From Trematomus loennbergii (lineage: Eukaryota; Chordata; Actinopteri; Perciformes; Nototheniidae), in contig JAAOOA010000101.1 in assembly GCA_012861695.1 (NCBI GenBank), positions 660,501 through 724,500 of the forward strand: a stretch of 64,000 bases of DNA, in the 5' to 3' direction. The notes below the pieces were generated by a model. It made no database searches, was not told the origin of the DNA, and worked only from the letters and a program-made list of their open reading frames with translations. A program made the translations under genes and the position numbers. Positions 38,563 through 49,840 of the stretch are shown in pieces; the stretch's first letter is position 1; each line of letters begins with the position of its first letter.

Positions 38563-39551
38563 TTAACACAACAGGAGTGAACAATGACTCGCTGTGAGCT
38601 TGTGGAAGACCTTCAAACAACCACATCAGTGTTTTCCTGAGGTTTCAGCTCTTTAAAATCATGTAGAATTCCTTCTTTTTGCAGCCCCGTTAAAAATGCA
38701 TGATGTACAGTTGAAGTTTTTGCCAGAAGCTGTTGGTTTCCAACTAAATACTTGTTACTATTCACTAAAACTGTTGTTAAGCTGTTACTGCCTGGAATAG
38801 TTGTTAAAAATACTGAAACACAATAGCTTGTTTTGCTAAATAAATCCCTGTGTTCATGTAAAGTGTATGATTTAAATGGATGATTTGCATACAAGTTTAA
38901 AGATTAAGAATACTTAAACTCTGTTGCAGTAAAAATGAATTCATCCAAGGCCAGTGGTGTATTGTTCTGTTGCAGGAAAGATACATGATGTTTGTGTGTT
39001 TCTGTACGTTGATGTAACCATGTATGAATAAATGACTAATTAAAAGAGCGGGTGCACCTTCTCGACAAATTGCGAGACCATTTATTGTCTTGTTTTTACA
39101 ATACCCTCGGTACTACTTTAACACTGAAGGTATTAGATAAGTTTAGACCCTGTTGGGCATCACATATTTTAAGACACACACGGATGGAAACAAGAGAGAA
39201 ACCGTATAAATATATTTAATTTACAAATAACAATTTTGCATTATTACATGTATGTGTAGGCTGATAAATATCTCCCAGTAGACTCGATGAATGCAGTATC
39301 AAAGGTTTTATATTTAGTGTATTTAAAGATCTATATTTTCCTTCAGGTTTGATTCAGTAGATTCATCTCCCAACAACAACAACAACAACACTCTTCCTTC
39401 CAAAAAACAACTTGACTTGAGTGTGTTTTGTTCTTCAAGCAGCTTTAACAAATGTATCAAATAAACATCCTGTACATTGCAAAATAACAATTATGTAAAC
39501 ATTGGTAATTATTAAGGAGTGCTTGGTTTAATAAGTGCGTTTACAGAGATA
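38563..39551. other. WDFY2-DHRS12 tail-to-tail intergenic region
   Basis: The two genes converge here. TTTATT at 39081-39086 is an AATAAA on the minus strand and could serve DHRS12. A short CAA repeat lies near 39374-39390. No other gene was seen. Confidence 0.45.
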
Positions 39552-42500
39552 TTAAGGTTTGAACTTGAGGGCGAACTCGTCCAGCGCCGCCTGCAGCTTC
39601 TCCTCGTCCTGAGGGGATGAGCGGGAGGAGGCCAGAGGGAGGTGCGTCGCCACCGCTTTACGATCTGCAGAACACATCACGGATAAACATCAGACAAAAA
39701 GAGAGACGCTAAAGCATAGAAATGTGTTACACTTTCTCTCAAATGTACATGTTTAAAGTAATGCTAGTCGCCATAACGAAAACATGGTTACACCAAGTAC
39801 CACCTACCCTAGCAGACTGGTTCAATGTGATGCACGAGGTTTTTGTTATGGAAAAAGTAACATTTGCTCAAAGACTCAAGACAGACACATTTGACAAGTG
39901 TTGGAAGGGATGGATTGAGTTTGGATCAGACTTCAACTAAAACCTATATGTAATGTAACCCCCCCTGGTTCTCTGCTACACACAGTTTTGAATGTTGTTA
40001 TGTCTCCGTCTCTGTATGCGTGACTTGCATTATTTGTTTTGTGAAATTTCAAAAAGAAATGTAAGATGGTCAGTTAGCTGATTGCACAAATCAAGATAAA
40101 ACTATAAGCTTTCTTTCTGTGCTTATGTGCCCTTGTTTGTTTTTCTTTTATTGCCACCACCTTGTTAGGGATTGCAGATTAATTTAGCCTTAAAAAAGTA
40201 GGGTAGGTAAGAATGGAGAAACCAGCTCGAGTGCGCTAGAATTTGAAAATACAAAACCGGAAAAAATCTGTCACTTCCTTACAGAGCCCCTCCTCCAACA
40301 CACACGAACGTGCACATGACCAATGAGGGCACGAGATAAGTTTGTGCACAGATGGAAGGCTGACAGGCAGGTAGGCCATCCAGTTATTTTAGCCGGGCCG
40401 GCTCAGATGATTGGTCGTGCTTTTTACAGCGCCACGGCTTCCACAGATGACATTTTTTAATGTATTTATTGTCAAAGCATTTAATATATTCATTGCTATC
40501 GGGATGTTAAGAGCATTCCATGGAATATAACAAAAAGTGTTTCTGAAGTGAATTACATACCCCACCTTTAACGGTTAATGTTGGCACTTTTACATGATAG
40601 ACTCATGTTCAGTAATGTGCATTGTCCCTTTTCCCCCTCATGCTCCGAAGAGCTGCAGAGTTATAAATAAGGTCTGTGTTTAATACACATTTTAAAGAGG
40701 CCATAATGTGCTTTTGGGGGTTTTCCCTTTCCTGTAGTGTTATATAGGTTTTAGTGCATGTAAATGGTCTGCAAAGGCTAATATCCCTGTATCCAGTAGG
40801 TCTTTCTCTCCCACACACTAAGACAGGGCCGCCCATAGCCTCTATTATCCAATCAAAAGTTGTGAAAGCAAAAAGATGACAAACAGGTTTTAGTGTCTGA
40901 CCCTGGAAGAACAGTCCGCTCGGCTGCTTGATGGCGGCCGCAGACACAGAGAGCCACACGACCGTGTCCCCTCCCATCGCCTCCGTCCGCAGTTTGTTCT
41001 GCATCTTAGCGTGGAACGAAGGCATGGACGTCTGGACAGCTACAGAGGAAGGAAATAAATCACATGTACTTCTTACATGTTGAACACAAATACCTGTACT
41101 TTCTACTTCTTACATTTTCCAAACAGGCTGGTTCCTTTAGTTTGAATGTGTGTTTGGTGGCGTGATCATTATTATTTAGAGTCATTGCGTGCCTATTGAT
41201 TTGAACACGATCCGTGTATCCATCATTTCCTGGTCTTCTCTAAAGAAGAAGGACCAATGAAAACGTTGTCATGTTGCCGTTGTTCAGCATGGAAACATTC
41301 ATTAGCTAACAATGACATTATTGTTCTATTAATATAAAGGGAGGTCAGGTACTCTTTAAAACAGCTGCTAGTTATGGGTACTTTTTACTTAAGTACATTT
41401 CAAAGCCCATACTTCTTTACTTTTACTTGAGTAAAGAAGTTTAGTCAGTACTTCTACTTTTACCAGAGTATTTTTAAACACTAGTATCTGTACTTCTACT
41501 TGAGTAAAGGGTGTGTGTACTTTTGCCATCTCTGGTGTCAGGTAATAAATTCAGATCGTTTTTAGATGTAGACTAGGGCTGCAACATAAATAGGATCAGG
41601 ATTTCGACATGCATGTTAAACACATTGCATGATTTGCTATAATGCTAGCAGGGATGTATTGTATGTATATGTCTCAAAGAAGGTATAGCTGCCATTTGTT
41701 CTCAACATGTTAATCTAATATCCTTTCCCTACCTGGAGTGTCGGCCCAGCCGGGGTGCATGCAGGAGAAGTGGATCTCTTTGTGCTGGGACGCCCATCTG
41801 TCTGTCAGGATCACCTGCTGTCTCTGTCAGAGCATCAACACAAAAACACTTCAGCAGACACAACACACACGCCGCAGTCATATCATGTTCTAACTCCATC
41901 TCCTTTACCTTGTTCTGGGCATAGACAGTGGTACCGTCAAACGTCCCCTTCTCAAACTGCAGGTCGTCCACGTTCAGCTTCTGTGTGAGCATCCCGCCCG
42001 ACGACACCGTGACCTTTGAAGAAACAGTAGCAAATATTAATTTCTAATTTTAAAGCTTACCTATTATGCAAAATCCACTTTCTCCTGTCTTTTCTACATC
42101 AACATGTGTCCCCTCTTCTTCATGTCTCTTCTACATCAACATGTGTCCCCTCTTCTTCATGTCTCTTCTACATCAACACGTGTCCCCTCTTCTTCATGTC
42201 TCTTCTACATCAACATGTGTCCTCTCTTCTTCATGTCTCTTCTACATCAACATGTGTCCCCTCTTCTTCATGTCTCTTCTACATCAGCATGTGTCCCCTC
42301 TGTGTAAAGAGACTCTGAAAGTTTCAGGAAAAAAGATTCTCTCACTTTTTGTCCTGATCCATTTATATAAAAACCTGAAAATGAGCTGATCAGATTTTAG
42401 CCACTTTATGATGTCATGATTGTTTGGCTTGTGTATCCATTCACCTTATCCATTCACCTTATCACCTGAATCTCCCCCTAGAGCACCATTAGGCGCTTTC

Positions 42501-44107
42501 GCACCGCAGTACTTTTCCCACAAAGGTTAATCAGAACTTAGTTCATGAGAACTCTTTAGTTCTCATGAACTAAGTACAGATCACGTTCACACCGGAATAA
42601 GTCCCTGAGGGAGGATTAGGCAAATGAAGCCGCTGACGTCATTTCTTCTGCTTCTGCTTTGGGTTTACTGGCAGGCCGCAAACAACTTCACGGCGTATAC
42701 TGCCACCCGAAGTCCCCGGCCGGAGTCCCCGGAGTTGGGGACTGGCTTCAGTAGAAGCTGCTGGGACTCCCAGCAGCTTCTACTGAAGCCTTCCGAGTAA
42801 ATCGCCAGAACGCCGACACCTCCTCATCTCCACCGCTCCCATGTTTTCTTTTGTGTTGCCATAAGTTAGTCTCTCTGCGTTTGTGCGCTGGGCTAATGCT
42901 AATGCTAATAATGCTAATGCGAGGATAATAAAATGGCGGCTTCACAAAACTTTTGGGAGTTTTACGGGGCGTGGTTTGAAATCCGCCCAGCCAATCAGAC
43001 ATAGGAACCTTTTTCTCCCACGAAAGTACCACCTCTCTAGCAGGGACTGAAAAGGGGAAAAAGGTTCTCATGAACTAATTTTAGTTCCGCCTCTTTTTGG
43101 TGTGAACGCGACATTTTGGAACTATATCGGAACTAAAGTGGGAAAAGTACTGCGGTGTGAACACACCTAATGTGTTCTTTTAACCAAATCTCTCTCAGAG
43201 GGGCGTGGGGAGTGGCTCCTTATTTTCATCTAAAGTAACAGACAGAGAATCAGCACTTTGGAAACAGGGCTGAAACAGAGGGGATTATGGGATGCTGCCA
43301 TGATCTGTTTGGTGTTTGGAGCCAAACACTTCAGAGACATGTTCTGTTTATATCTGAGACCTATAATATATTGATGAAGAACAGTATAATAGGGGACCTT
43401 TAATAAAGAATAACAATTAGTGCATGAGGTCTTTGAATTCTGGTATACTGAAAATATTTGATTTTCCAGTGTACTTTCTTGTATTCTTCTTGTACTATTC
43501 TGATAGTAACAAACAATCTTTGACTTTCCCAAATGCATTTGTTTTTCATAATTTGATATGACATGAGGGTTTTGTGTAAAGTTTAAATTCGACCCACCAC
43601 TCTCGGGTCTTCCACCTTCTTGAGTGCAGGTATCAACGCCGTGGTGAGGATGTAGGTACCTGAAAATTAAAATAAACACAGAAGACATTTTAGCAACACT
43701 TCTTTGCAACATCTGCTAAATCCAAACTAAATGATCAAAAACTCTAAATACTTATTGAAATGTTTGATTTGATTATTTGATTATTCAATTTTGATCTGCC
43801 GAAGCATTATTTAGAATTTTACTTCCTGGAATAATTTAATTTGGCAGAGCACATTATTCCAGGGAGAGAAACTTTGGGATTTTAGCCTCTGCAGACCATT
43901 TCATGCACACAAACCTGTATGACACACTACAGGAAAGGGAAAACTCCAATAAGCTTAATAAGGAGGTTTTAAAAACACTCTCACTTTATTTACCCAGTGT
44001 ATTTGTGGCGAAGTTCTTCTCCAAACCCTCCTCAGTTAACTCTCTCTGGTTCACCATACAGCCGGCGTTGTTGATCTAGTTAACACAATAAAAGATTACA
44101 TTATAAA

Positions 44108-44159
<52 letters not shown>

Positions 44160-47100
44160 ACAGGTAAACACACACTGACCTACAGGACACCAGAACCTAC
44201 CAGAACATGCACCGTGTTGCTCTGGGAGAAGTTCTGGGCGAACTCCCAGACCTCTCTGCGCTGGACATGTCGACAATGTGGACGTGAACGTTCTGGGAAT
44301 AAAAAGAAAAGTGTGTTTCCTCTGTCATGGATTTAGATAAGGAGCATCTTCTCTTTGATTTGATTTATTTCGAATGTGTAAAACAATAATACAAAAAATT
44401 ATAATTATAATGAAATTTAACATGAGCATTATTAGTGTCAAATTGATATACAAAGATATTACTGATTCTAAATGAACAAATTATTTACTTAATTACACAT
44501 CCGAAAAGGGGTGGGATGAAGTTTACACTTATTTCATCCCACCCCTTCTCCCAAAAACTAAATTATTATCATCATATATTTTTTTTCTTCTTAAAGAAAT
44601 ACATTTGTTATTAAAAAACAAACAAAACAAAAACATTAGGCTGGTCCTTAGTGCCATGTACATTTTCGAAATCATTTATTTTAAGCTCCAACCACCGGAA
44701 TTCGTTATGATAGTCAAGAAAACTCTCCTGGTGAATTCTTTCCTCAATCTGACAACATGTACCCCTCCCTCAACATGTACCCCTCCCTCATCAACCTGGG
44801 CTGCCACACCAGCAGCCACGGTGCTGCAACTGAGGCTACACTTCAAGGTTGATGAGGGAGGGTACATGATGAGAGAGGGGTACATGTTGAGGAGGGGTAC
44901 ATGTTGAGGGAGGGGTACATGTTGAGGGAGGGGTACATGTTGAGGGAGGGGTACATGTCAGATTGAGGAAAAAATCACCAGGAGTTTTCTTGACTAATAG
45001 AATGATTTCTGGGGGTTGGAGCTTAGACTTTCCGACTTTCGATTTTAAGGACCACCCTAAAAAAACACAACAAAATAAATAAACAAACAAACAAACAAAT
45101 AAACAAACAAATACATAAAAGAGGTAAATGGTAATCAAGAAAAGATAAATAACAAACCAAATAAATCGGTAAACCGTCTTCTTTTATCCTCCTTTAGGTC
45201 AGACAGATTTCTCACCTGATTTTTACTCCGTTCCACAATCTCCTCTTTGGCTGCTTCTGCTCGCCCCTCGTTTCGACAAACCATGTGAATTGTTCCTCCT
45301 GCGGACTCAAAAATTAAAACACACATGAGTGGACAAACCAGCAGCAACGTGAGAACAGACGAAAACCCTATTAAAGTCACGATGCTCTGATTAAAACCCA
45401 GCTGCTACTATATCTGCAAATATTTTCATTGTCATTTCATCTGCCAATCATTTCTCTGATGATAGTTTTGTCTTTAAAATCTCTGAAAAGAGTGAAAATC
45501 CCAGTCCTTCAAAGTAAATAATCATATATACATTGTTTTGTGTTAAAGCGGGAAATATTATTTGAGAAGAACTGCATTTTCTGACATTTTTGTATGAAGA
45601 ATTACTTCACCAGATAATCAATAGAATATATAATATGAGTCTATAGTGTATTCATATTATTCTGTCTCTTATTTATATGATAGTGTCTATATGTTAACTT
45701 CCTCTATAGTGCATATACCCATATATACTGTCCATACTGCATATACTTTTTTAACATCTGTCATATATATTTTATTATACCATAAAACACTTCTTAATTT
45801 GCACTTCTGGATGGATTCTAACTGCATTTCATTGTCTCAGTACTCGGATAATAAAACAATTACTCATTTACTGCATTACTGATAGCATAAAAGTTTGAAG
45901 TCGCCTGACAACGTTTTTGGTTGGTTAGAGCCACTTAAACACTCACCTCTGCTGGCTATTTCCTGCGCCGTGGCTTTACCGATCCCACTGTTAGCTCCTG
46001 TGATCATGAAGGACCTCCCACTCAGGTTCACATCCAGGTCTGCAGCAACAAAATGCTTCGCTGCAGCTTCATAGCCACTCCTAATAGGAAGAGAACATTA
46101 AAGGTCTCCTATCATACTGTTTTTCATCAATATATGACAGGTCTCAGATATATACAGAACATGTCTCTGAAGTGTTTGGCTCCAAACACCAAACAGATCA
46201 TTGCAGCATCCCATAATCCCCTCTGTTTCAGCCCTGTTTCAAAGTGCTGATTCTGTGTCTGTTACTTTAGATGAAAATAAGGAGCCACTCCCCACACCCC
46301 TCTGAGAGATATTTGGTTAAAAAGAACACAATAGGCGCTTTCACACCGGAGTACTTTTCCTGTTAGTTCCGATAGTTCCTGGGATTTTGCGTTCACACCA
46401 AAAAGAGAAATTAGTTCATGAGAACTTTCCCCCCCTTTTCAGTCCCTGCTAGAGAGCAGGTACTTTCCTGGAGAGAAAAAAGTTCCCATTTCTGATTGGC
46501 TGGGCGGATTGCAAACCACGCCCCGAAAACTCCCAAAAGGTTTGTGAAGCCGCCAGAGAATCTTTTTTCCTGAAACTTTCAGAGTCTCTTTACACAGAGG
46601 GGACACATGTTTATGTATAAAAGACATGACAAAGTGGATTTTGCACAATAGGTGACCTTTAAAAAGAAGACATATTGGCACCAACAATACCACATTCAAG
46701 GCTTTTATTATCATTTGTGCATAGCTACAGTGTAGTTATGACAATGAAAATCGGAGGTCACAGGCTCCTCCAACAGTGCAACACAATAAAACAGATAATA
46801 GTGCAAGTAAATACAAGAACATAGAATATAAGTAGTGCCATAAGAGTCTATATACAAGTGATTAATAATATTATTTCATACTGAAGAGGAGATATTACAA
46901 CTCTGGTCAGATATTTCCATCAGTAAAGATATTTAAAATAAGTGAAAGGATATTTGGATAGAGCTGGAACAACAAGTGAAATATTAATCGTTTGTCTTTT
47001 TGAGATATCATGGATCAAGCTAAAATGTTCAATCAATTTGCTTTTTGGTTTAATATGCAAGTATTTTAATAATAAATGGCGTATTGTACATTTCATATCT

Positions 47101-47606
47101 TAGGGTTTGGAATTGGTCAGATAAAACTAGCAATATAAAGACATCCCTTTTGACCCTGGGAAAGTGTGAAGCACATTATCATTTGGGAATGTATGTTTAT
47201 AAGGAGTTTTAATTCATTTGAATGGAATAAAAAGGCACAATATTTACCGCTGTAATGTAAAGTAGAAGTAGTATAAAGAAGCACAATTGGAAAAACCCAA
47301 GTAGAGTACAATCATGTCAGAATGGTACTTGAGTAAATGTACTTTGTTACATTCCACCACTGATATTGTGTAAATACTGCTGGTTAAACATTAACTTTAA
47401 CATACTATACAACAGCACATGATCTGAATGTCATTACCAGCAAGGCAGCATGCATGGTTTAACCTAGGAAGAATTACATTTGCGCAAATCATGAAAACTA
47501 CAATGCATTTGACTGTTTAAATAGCGATACAGGTGATAATCCCCACTTACTTTGTGTACTCCTGGAGCCCTTTCACAAACCACACGGCGTTCCTGTAAAA
47601 CGACAT
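39552..47606 (-). CDS. dhrs12: Dehydrogenase/reductase SDR family member 12 (10 exons)
   Basis: A short-chain dehydrogenase/reductase with an NAD(P)-binding Rossmann fold; its physiological substrate is not well established. Minus-strand exons: 47551-47606, 45947-46080, 45216-45298, 44201-44292, 43994-44075, 43598-43659, 41909-42013, 41733-41823, 40902-41039, 39552-39664, all GT-AG. Key motifs are TGANSGIGKA (cofactor glycines), INNAG, TVSSGG (catalytic serine) and VYAQNK (YxxxK). The start is MSFYRNAVWFVKGLQEYTK and the end LDEFALKFKP. The sum is 956 nt; one more base would give 318 residues against 317 recalled for the human protein. The missing base is in exon 4, between VDMSSA and EVWEF. 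Exon 2 begins 21 nt from a transposon end. It is tail-to-tail with WDFY2. Confidence 0.93.
39725..40070 (+). mobile_element. L1-type LINE ORF2 C-terminal fragment
   Basis: The frame to 39940 includes PPTLADWFNVMHEVFVMEK followed by VTFAQRLK, which resembles the extreme C-terminus of fish L1-like ORF2 proteins. After the stop comes a 3' UTR-like stretch. It is 5' truncated and in sense opposite to DHRS12, in its intron 9. Confidence 0.65.
40194..40567. mobile_element. TTAA-flanked non-autonomous DNA element (copy 2)
   Basis: A near copy of 5276-5657, sharing 'ccagctcgagtgcgctagaa', 'gattggtcgtgctttttaca' and the end 'aattacataccccacct', with TTAA at both sides. The first bases of the left end are changed (AAAGTAGGG). 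Confidence 0.8.
40694..40901. other. DHRS12 intron 9, partial AGGGGCCC-family element
   Basis: 'aaagaggccataatgtgctt' and 'tagtgcatgtaaatggtctg' match one end of the 37659 element. The other end is missing. Confidence 0.55.
41040..41732. other. DHRS12 intron 8
   Basis: About 41370-41535 holds a fragment of the 'acttctacttgagtaaag' repeat family. Nothing else is recognised. Confidence 0.5.
42085..42305. repeat. 37-bp minisatellite, six copies
   Basis: Unit CATGTCTCTTCTACATCAAC followed by 'atgtgtcccctcttctt'. The sister element at 46102 has a single copy at this place, so expansion happened within this copy or its lineage. Confidence 0.93.
42489..43170. mobile_element. Nested element with TTAGGYG inverted ends
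   Basis: Ends TTAGGCGCTTTCGCACCGCA and 'tgcggtgtgaacacacctaa' with a shared subterminal GTACTTTTCCCAC. A 47-bp palindrome lies at 42744-42790. It has no transposase. The same element sits at the same host position, truncated, in the copy at 46102-46658. Confidence 0.8.
44111..44159. repeat. (GT)n microsatellite in DHRS12 intron 4
   Basis: About 49 bp of GT on the plus strand, in the 125-bp intron between exons 4 and 5; on the transcript it is (AC)n. Confidence 0.95.
44636..45060. mobile_element. Foldback element with minisatellite arms
   Basis: A 425-bp element starting TTAGGCTGGTCCTTA and ending 'taaggaccaccctaa', so ends are inverted. The arms share 'agctccaaccaccggaat' or 'tttctgggggttggagct', 'gtcaagaaaactc', 'ctcaatctgac' and copies of a 17-bp unit (GGGTACATGTTGAGGGA). 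There are two copies in the left arm and about six in the right. It lies in DHRS12 intron 3. Confidence 0.85.
45299..45946. other. DHRS12 intron 2
   Basis: AT-rich, with no recognised element. Confidence 0.4.
46102..46658. mobile_element. Shorter inverted copy of the 42054-43399 composite
   Basis: Ends AGGTCTCCTATCATACTG and 'gcacaataggtgacct' are inverted, with TTAA at both sides (46098-46101, 46659-46662). It carries the TTAGGYG-type nested element at the same site but with an internal deletion joining 'gtgaagccgcc' to 'agagaatctttttt'. It is in DHRS12 intron 1, its edge 21 bp from exon 2. Confidence 0.85.
46690..46830. repeat. Uninterrupted copy of the 9159/10640 repeat
   Basis: 'attcaaggcttttattatca' continues through 'catagctacagtgtagttat' to 'aacacaataaaacag'. 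It shows one GCTACAGT where the first copy has two, and so is the empty-site control for 9200-10524. Confidence 0.88.
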
Positions 47607-48282
47607 AATTTCTTAACACAATTGTGACTCAGTTTGTGTTTAAAAGTGTTCAGTTAAAGGCAGTGTAGTACGTGAGCAAAGTCCAATGTGTGTTTCATAA
47701 AGAGGGAGTTATGTAGCATGGACGTTATGTAGTAAGAGGGCGGGGAGTCACGTGATTGAGATCCGGAAGTGTGTGTTTAATAACCAAGACCCTAGGAAGT
47801 GCGCCGGACTCTGAGGAAAATATTCGTGTCCAAACGGCGGTACTACAATTTCCGTATCAGTCCGTGACGTCACTGGATCCAGAAAGACATTTCCCCATTG
47901 ACTAACATGGGGAAAGAGACGTCTGTAAATCAGCGGATACTTTTTTTAAACTAAATAAACTACCCAGTATGAACTATTTTATAGCCCTTATTATAATCAT
48001 TAAGTCCTTAAAGTTGTAAAATGCACTAAAAGCCGAATCTAGATATATTTTCTCTCTCCATTCATTCTAGTGAGCCGAGAGCGGCAGCTCGGGGGCGGGG
48101 CTTAAGGGGCAACTCAACTGCGCATGCTCTAGCCAGGCATGACGGGTAATCTGTGACGTTTCGCTCTCTCAAAAGTTGGGCCATTTTGCCTTCATGCGCC
48201 AATGAGCAGCTCTCATAGGAAAGAACGAGACCCCGCCTCCCACGTGTTAGCGCCCCTAGTGGATTTATTGGTGTATTACTGA
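47607..48282. other. DHRS12 upstream region
   Basis: This should hold the DHRS12 promoter. 47820-48240 contains CpG-rich repeat-like text ('ccattgactaacatggggaa', 'actgcgcatgctc'). No TATA box is evident. Confidence 0.4.
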
Positions 48283-48485
48283 GGACGGAACATGACATAA
48301 GTATAAATGTATGAATAAATCCGGAAATAAATACAGGAATAAATAAATGTGGTAATACATAAAGCAATAAATACACGTGGAAATAAAAACAGAAATAAAA
48401 TAATAAAATAATAATAAATGTGGAAATAAATACATAAATCAATACAAGAATACATAAATACAAACATATGAATAAAAAAATTAAA

Positions 48486-48520
<35 letters not shown>

Positions 48521-48730
48521 TTGAGAAAATAAAACATACATTAATGTTCTGTTTTTATTTTCAACTTATTTTTATTTATTCATTTATTTATTTATTACCA
48601 TATTTATGCCGCATTTATTTATCCTTGTATTTATTTATTATTTTATCATTTTATTCCTGTATTTATTTCCGTATTTATTCATACATTTATTTATGTATTT
48701 ATTTATTTATGCTCATTTCATGTTCCGTCC
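48283..48730. mobile_element. AT-rich palindromic element (AATAAATA / TATTTATT)
   Basis: The left tip GGACGGAACATGA and right tip TCATGTTCCGTCC are perfect inverted repeats. The left half is AAATAAATA-rich, the right half TATTTATTT-rich, with a (TA)n core at 48487-48516. Outside it, 'cgcccctagtgg...gtattact' and 'cgcctctagtgg...gtattact' are imperfect direct repeats. It has no coding capacity. Confidence 0.75.
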
Positions 48731-48971
48731 TCCATATTCTAGCGCCTCTAGTGGTGGACATGTATTACTACACAGTCAATGGCGTTTTGCCGTCAACAAC
48801 CCGGAAACATGGCGAAACCACGGGAGGGTTTCTTTGAGTTTAACGCTTTAATGTTACGTTTATATTACATATTTTTCAAGCGGAATAGGAGAGCTACATA
48901 CACACACCGACATGTGGCACTTTATCAAAGTGTAAATACTTTAATGTTTTACTCAACTAAAATTACCAGTT

Positions 48972-49080
48972 GTCAGGATGGCCGAGTGGTCTAAGGCGCC
49001 AGACTCAAGGTACAACCTTCCATTGTAATGGGTATTCTGGTCTCCGAATGGAGGCGTGGGTTCAAATCCCACTTCTGACA
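48972..49080 (+). tRNA. tRNA-Leu (anticodon CAA), intron-containing
   Basis: The acceptor stem GTCAGGA pairs with TTCTGAC, with discriminator A. The D-arm has GGCCGAGTGGTCTAAGG (A box), the long variable arm is TCTCCGAATGGAGG, and the T-arm GGGTTCAAATCCC holds the B box. The anticodon stem CCAGA/TCTGG closes a loop with CAA at 49006-49008. A 25-nt intron (49010-49034) sits one base 3' of the anticodon, the canonical place, as in other vertebrate tRNA-Leu-CAA genes. A T7 run follows. Confidence 0.96.
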
Positions 49081-49083
49081 GAC

Positions 49084-49090
49084 TTTTTTT
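49084..49090 (+). terminator. RNA polymerase III terminator of the tRNA
   Basis: Seven T residues start three bases after the tRNA. Confidence 0.9.
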
Positions 49091-49198
49091 CTCGCCATTA
49101 CTGAGTCTGATTGTACATTTCGTTTGGATATTTTAGTTCGTATTTTGTATTATGCCTTCTTGAGACAAGCAAAAAACGGTTAAATAGTAAACAACTAA

Positions 49199-49840
49199 AC
49201 ATGTAACATGGATTTTATGTCAAAATATGATATTGTTGTATAATATCACTCTTGTAGGATGTAGAGAACCAATACATTACTATCAATACATGCATAAATG
49301 CATACAGGAATAAATAAATACATGCATGAATAAAAAAGCGTGCATGTTGAAAATAAATAAATACATGGACAGATACAAGGAATAAAGCAGCAACCTCTAC
49401 TTCTGACAAACCTTTTTCGCACCACTGCTGTGTTTTATTTGTCAAACCACTGCATGACAGATTGTACATTTCGATTTTGTATTATGCCATTTTGATACCA
49501 GCAAAAAACGGTTAAATAGTAAACTTCAGTCCCACGCCTTTATCACATGGCAATACTTATGTTGATGTATAATGTTGTATAATGTTCTTTGTATGCTATG
49601 ACGTTTGTATTTTGTTTTCTCTTTGCTTTTGTTTGCTTTGTACAGCCCTTTGAGGCATTTCTTGTGATTTGGGGCGATAATGCATTTTGATTTGATTTGA
49701 TTTAAACAACTAAACATGTAACAAAGATTTTATGTCAAAATATGATATTGTTTTATAATACCACTCTTGTAGGATGTAGAGAACCAATACATTACTATCA
49801 ATACATGTATAAATGCACACAGGAATACATAAATACAGAA
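49199..49840. repeat. Duplicated tRNA-Leu 3' flank
   Basis: The sequence after the tRNA (49081-49330) recurs from about 49395 to 49840. Matches include 'ttctgaca' plus a T run, 'gattgtacatttcg', 'gcaaaaaacggttaaatagt', 'caactaaacatgtaaca' and 'tgtaggatgtagagaacc'. The second copy keeps only the last ~11 nt of the tRNA and is interrupted by 49524-49706. Confidence 0.85.
49524..49706 (+). mobile_element. LINE 3' end fragment
   Basis: It ends with 'gtacagccctttgaggcatt', 'gtgatttggggcgataatgc' and a (TTTGA)n tail, typical of fish LINE 3' ends with a short tandem tail. It interrupts the duplicated tRNA flank between 'agtaaac' and 'aacaactaaac'. Confidence 0.65.

Larger units (their letters stand above)
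42054..43399. mobile_element. TTAA-flanked element carrying a nested element
   Basis: A 1346-bp element in DHRS12 intron 6. Ends are AGCTTACCTATTATGCAAAA and 'agtataataggggacct', each next to TTAA. It holds a 37-bp minisatellite (42085-42305) and a nested element (42489-43170). 46102-46658 is an inverted, shorter copy of the same composite. Confidence 0.8.
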
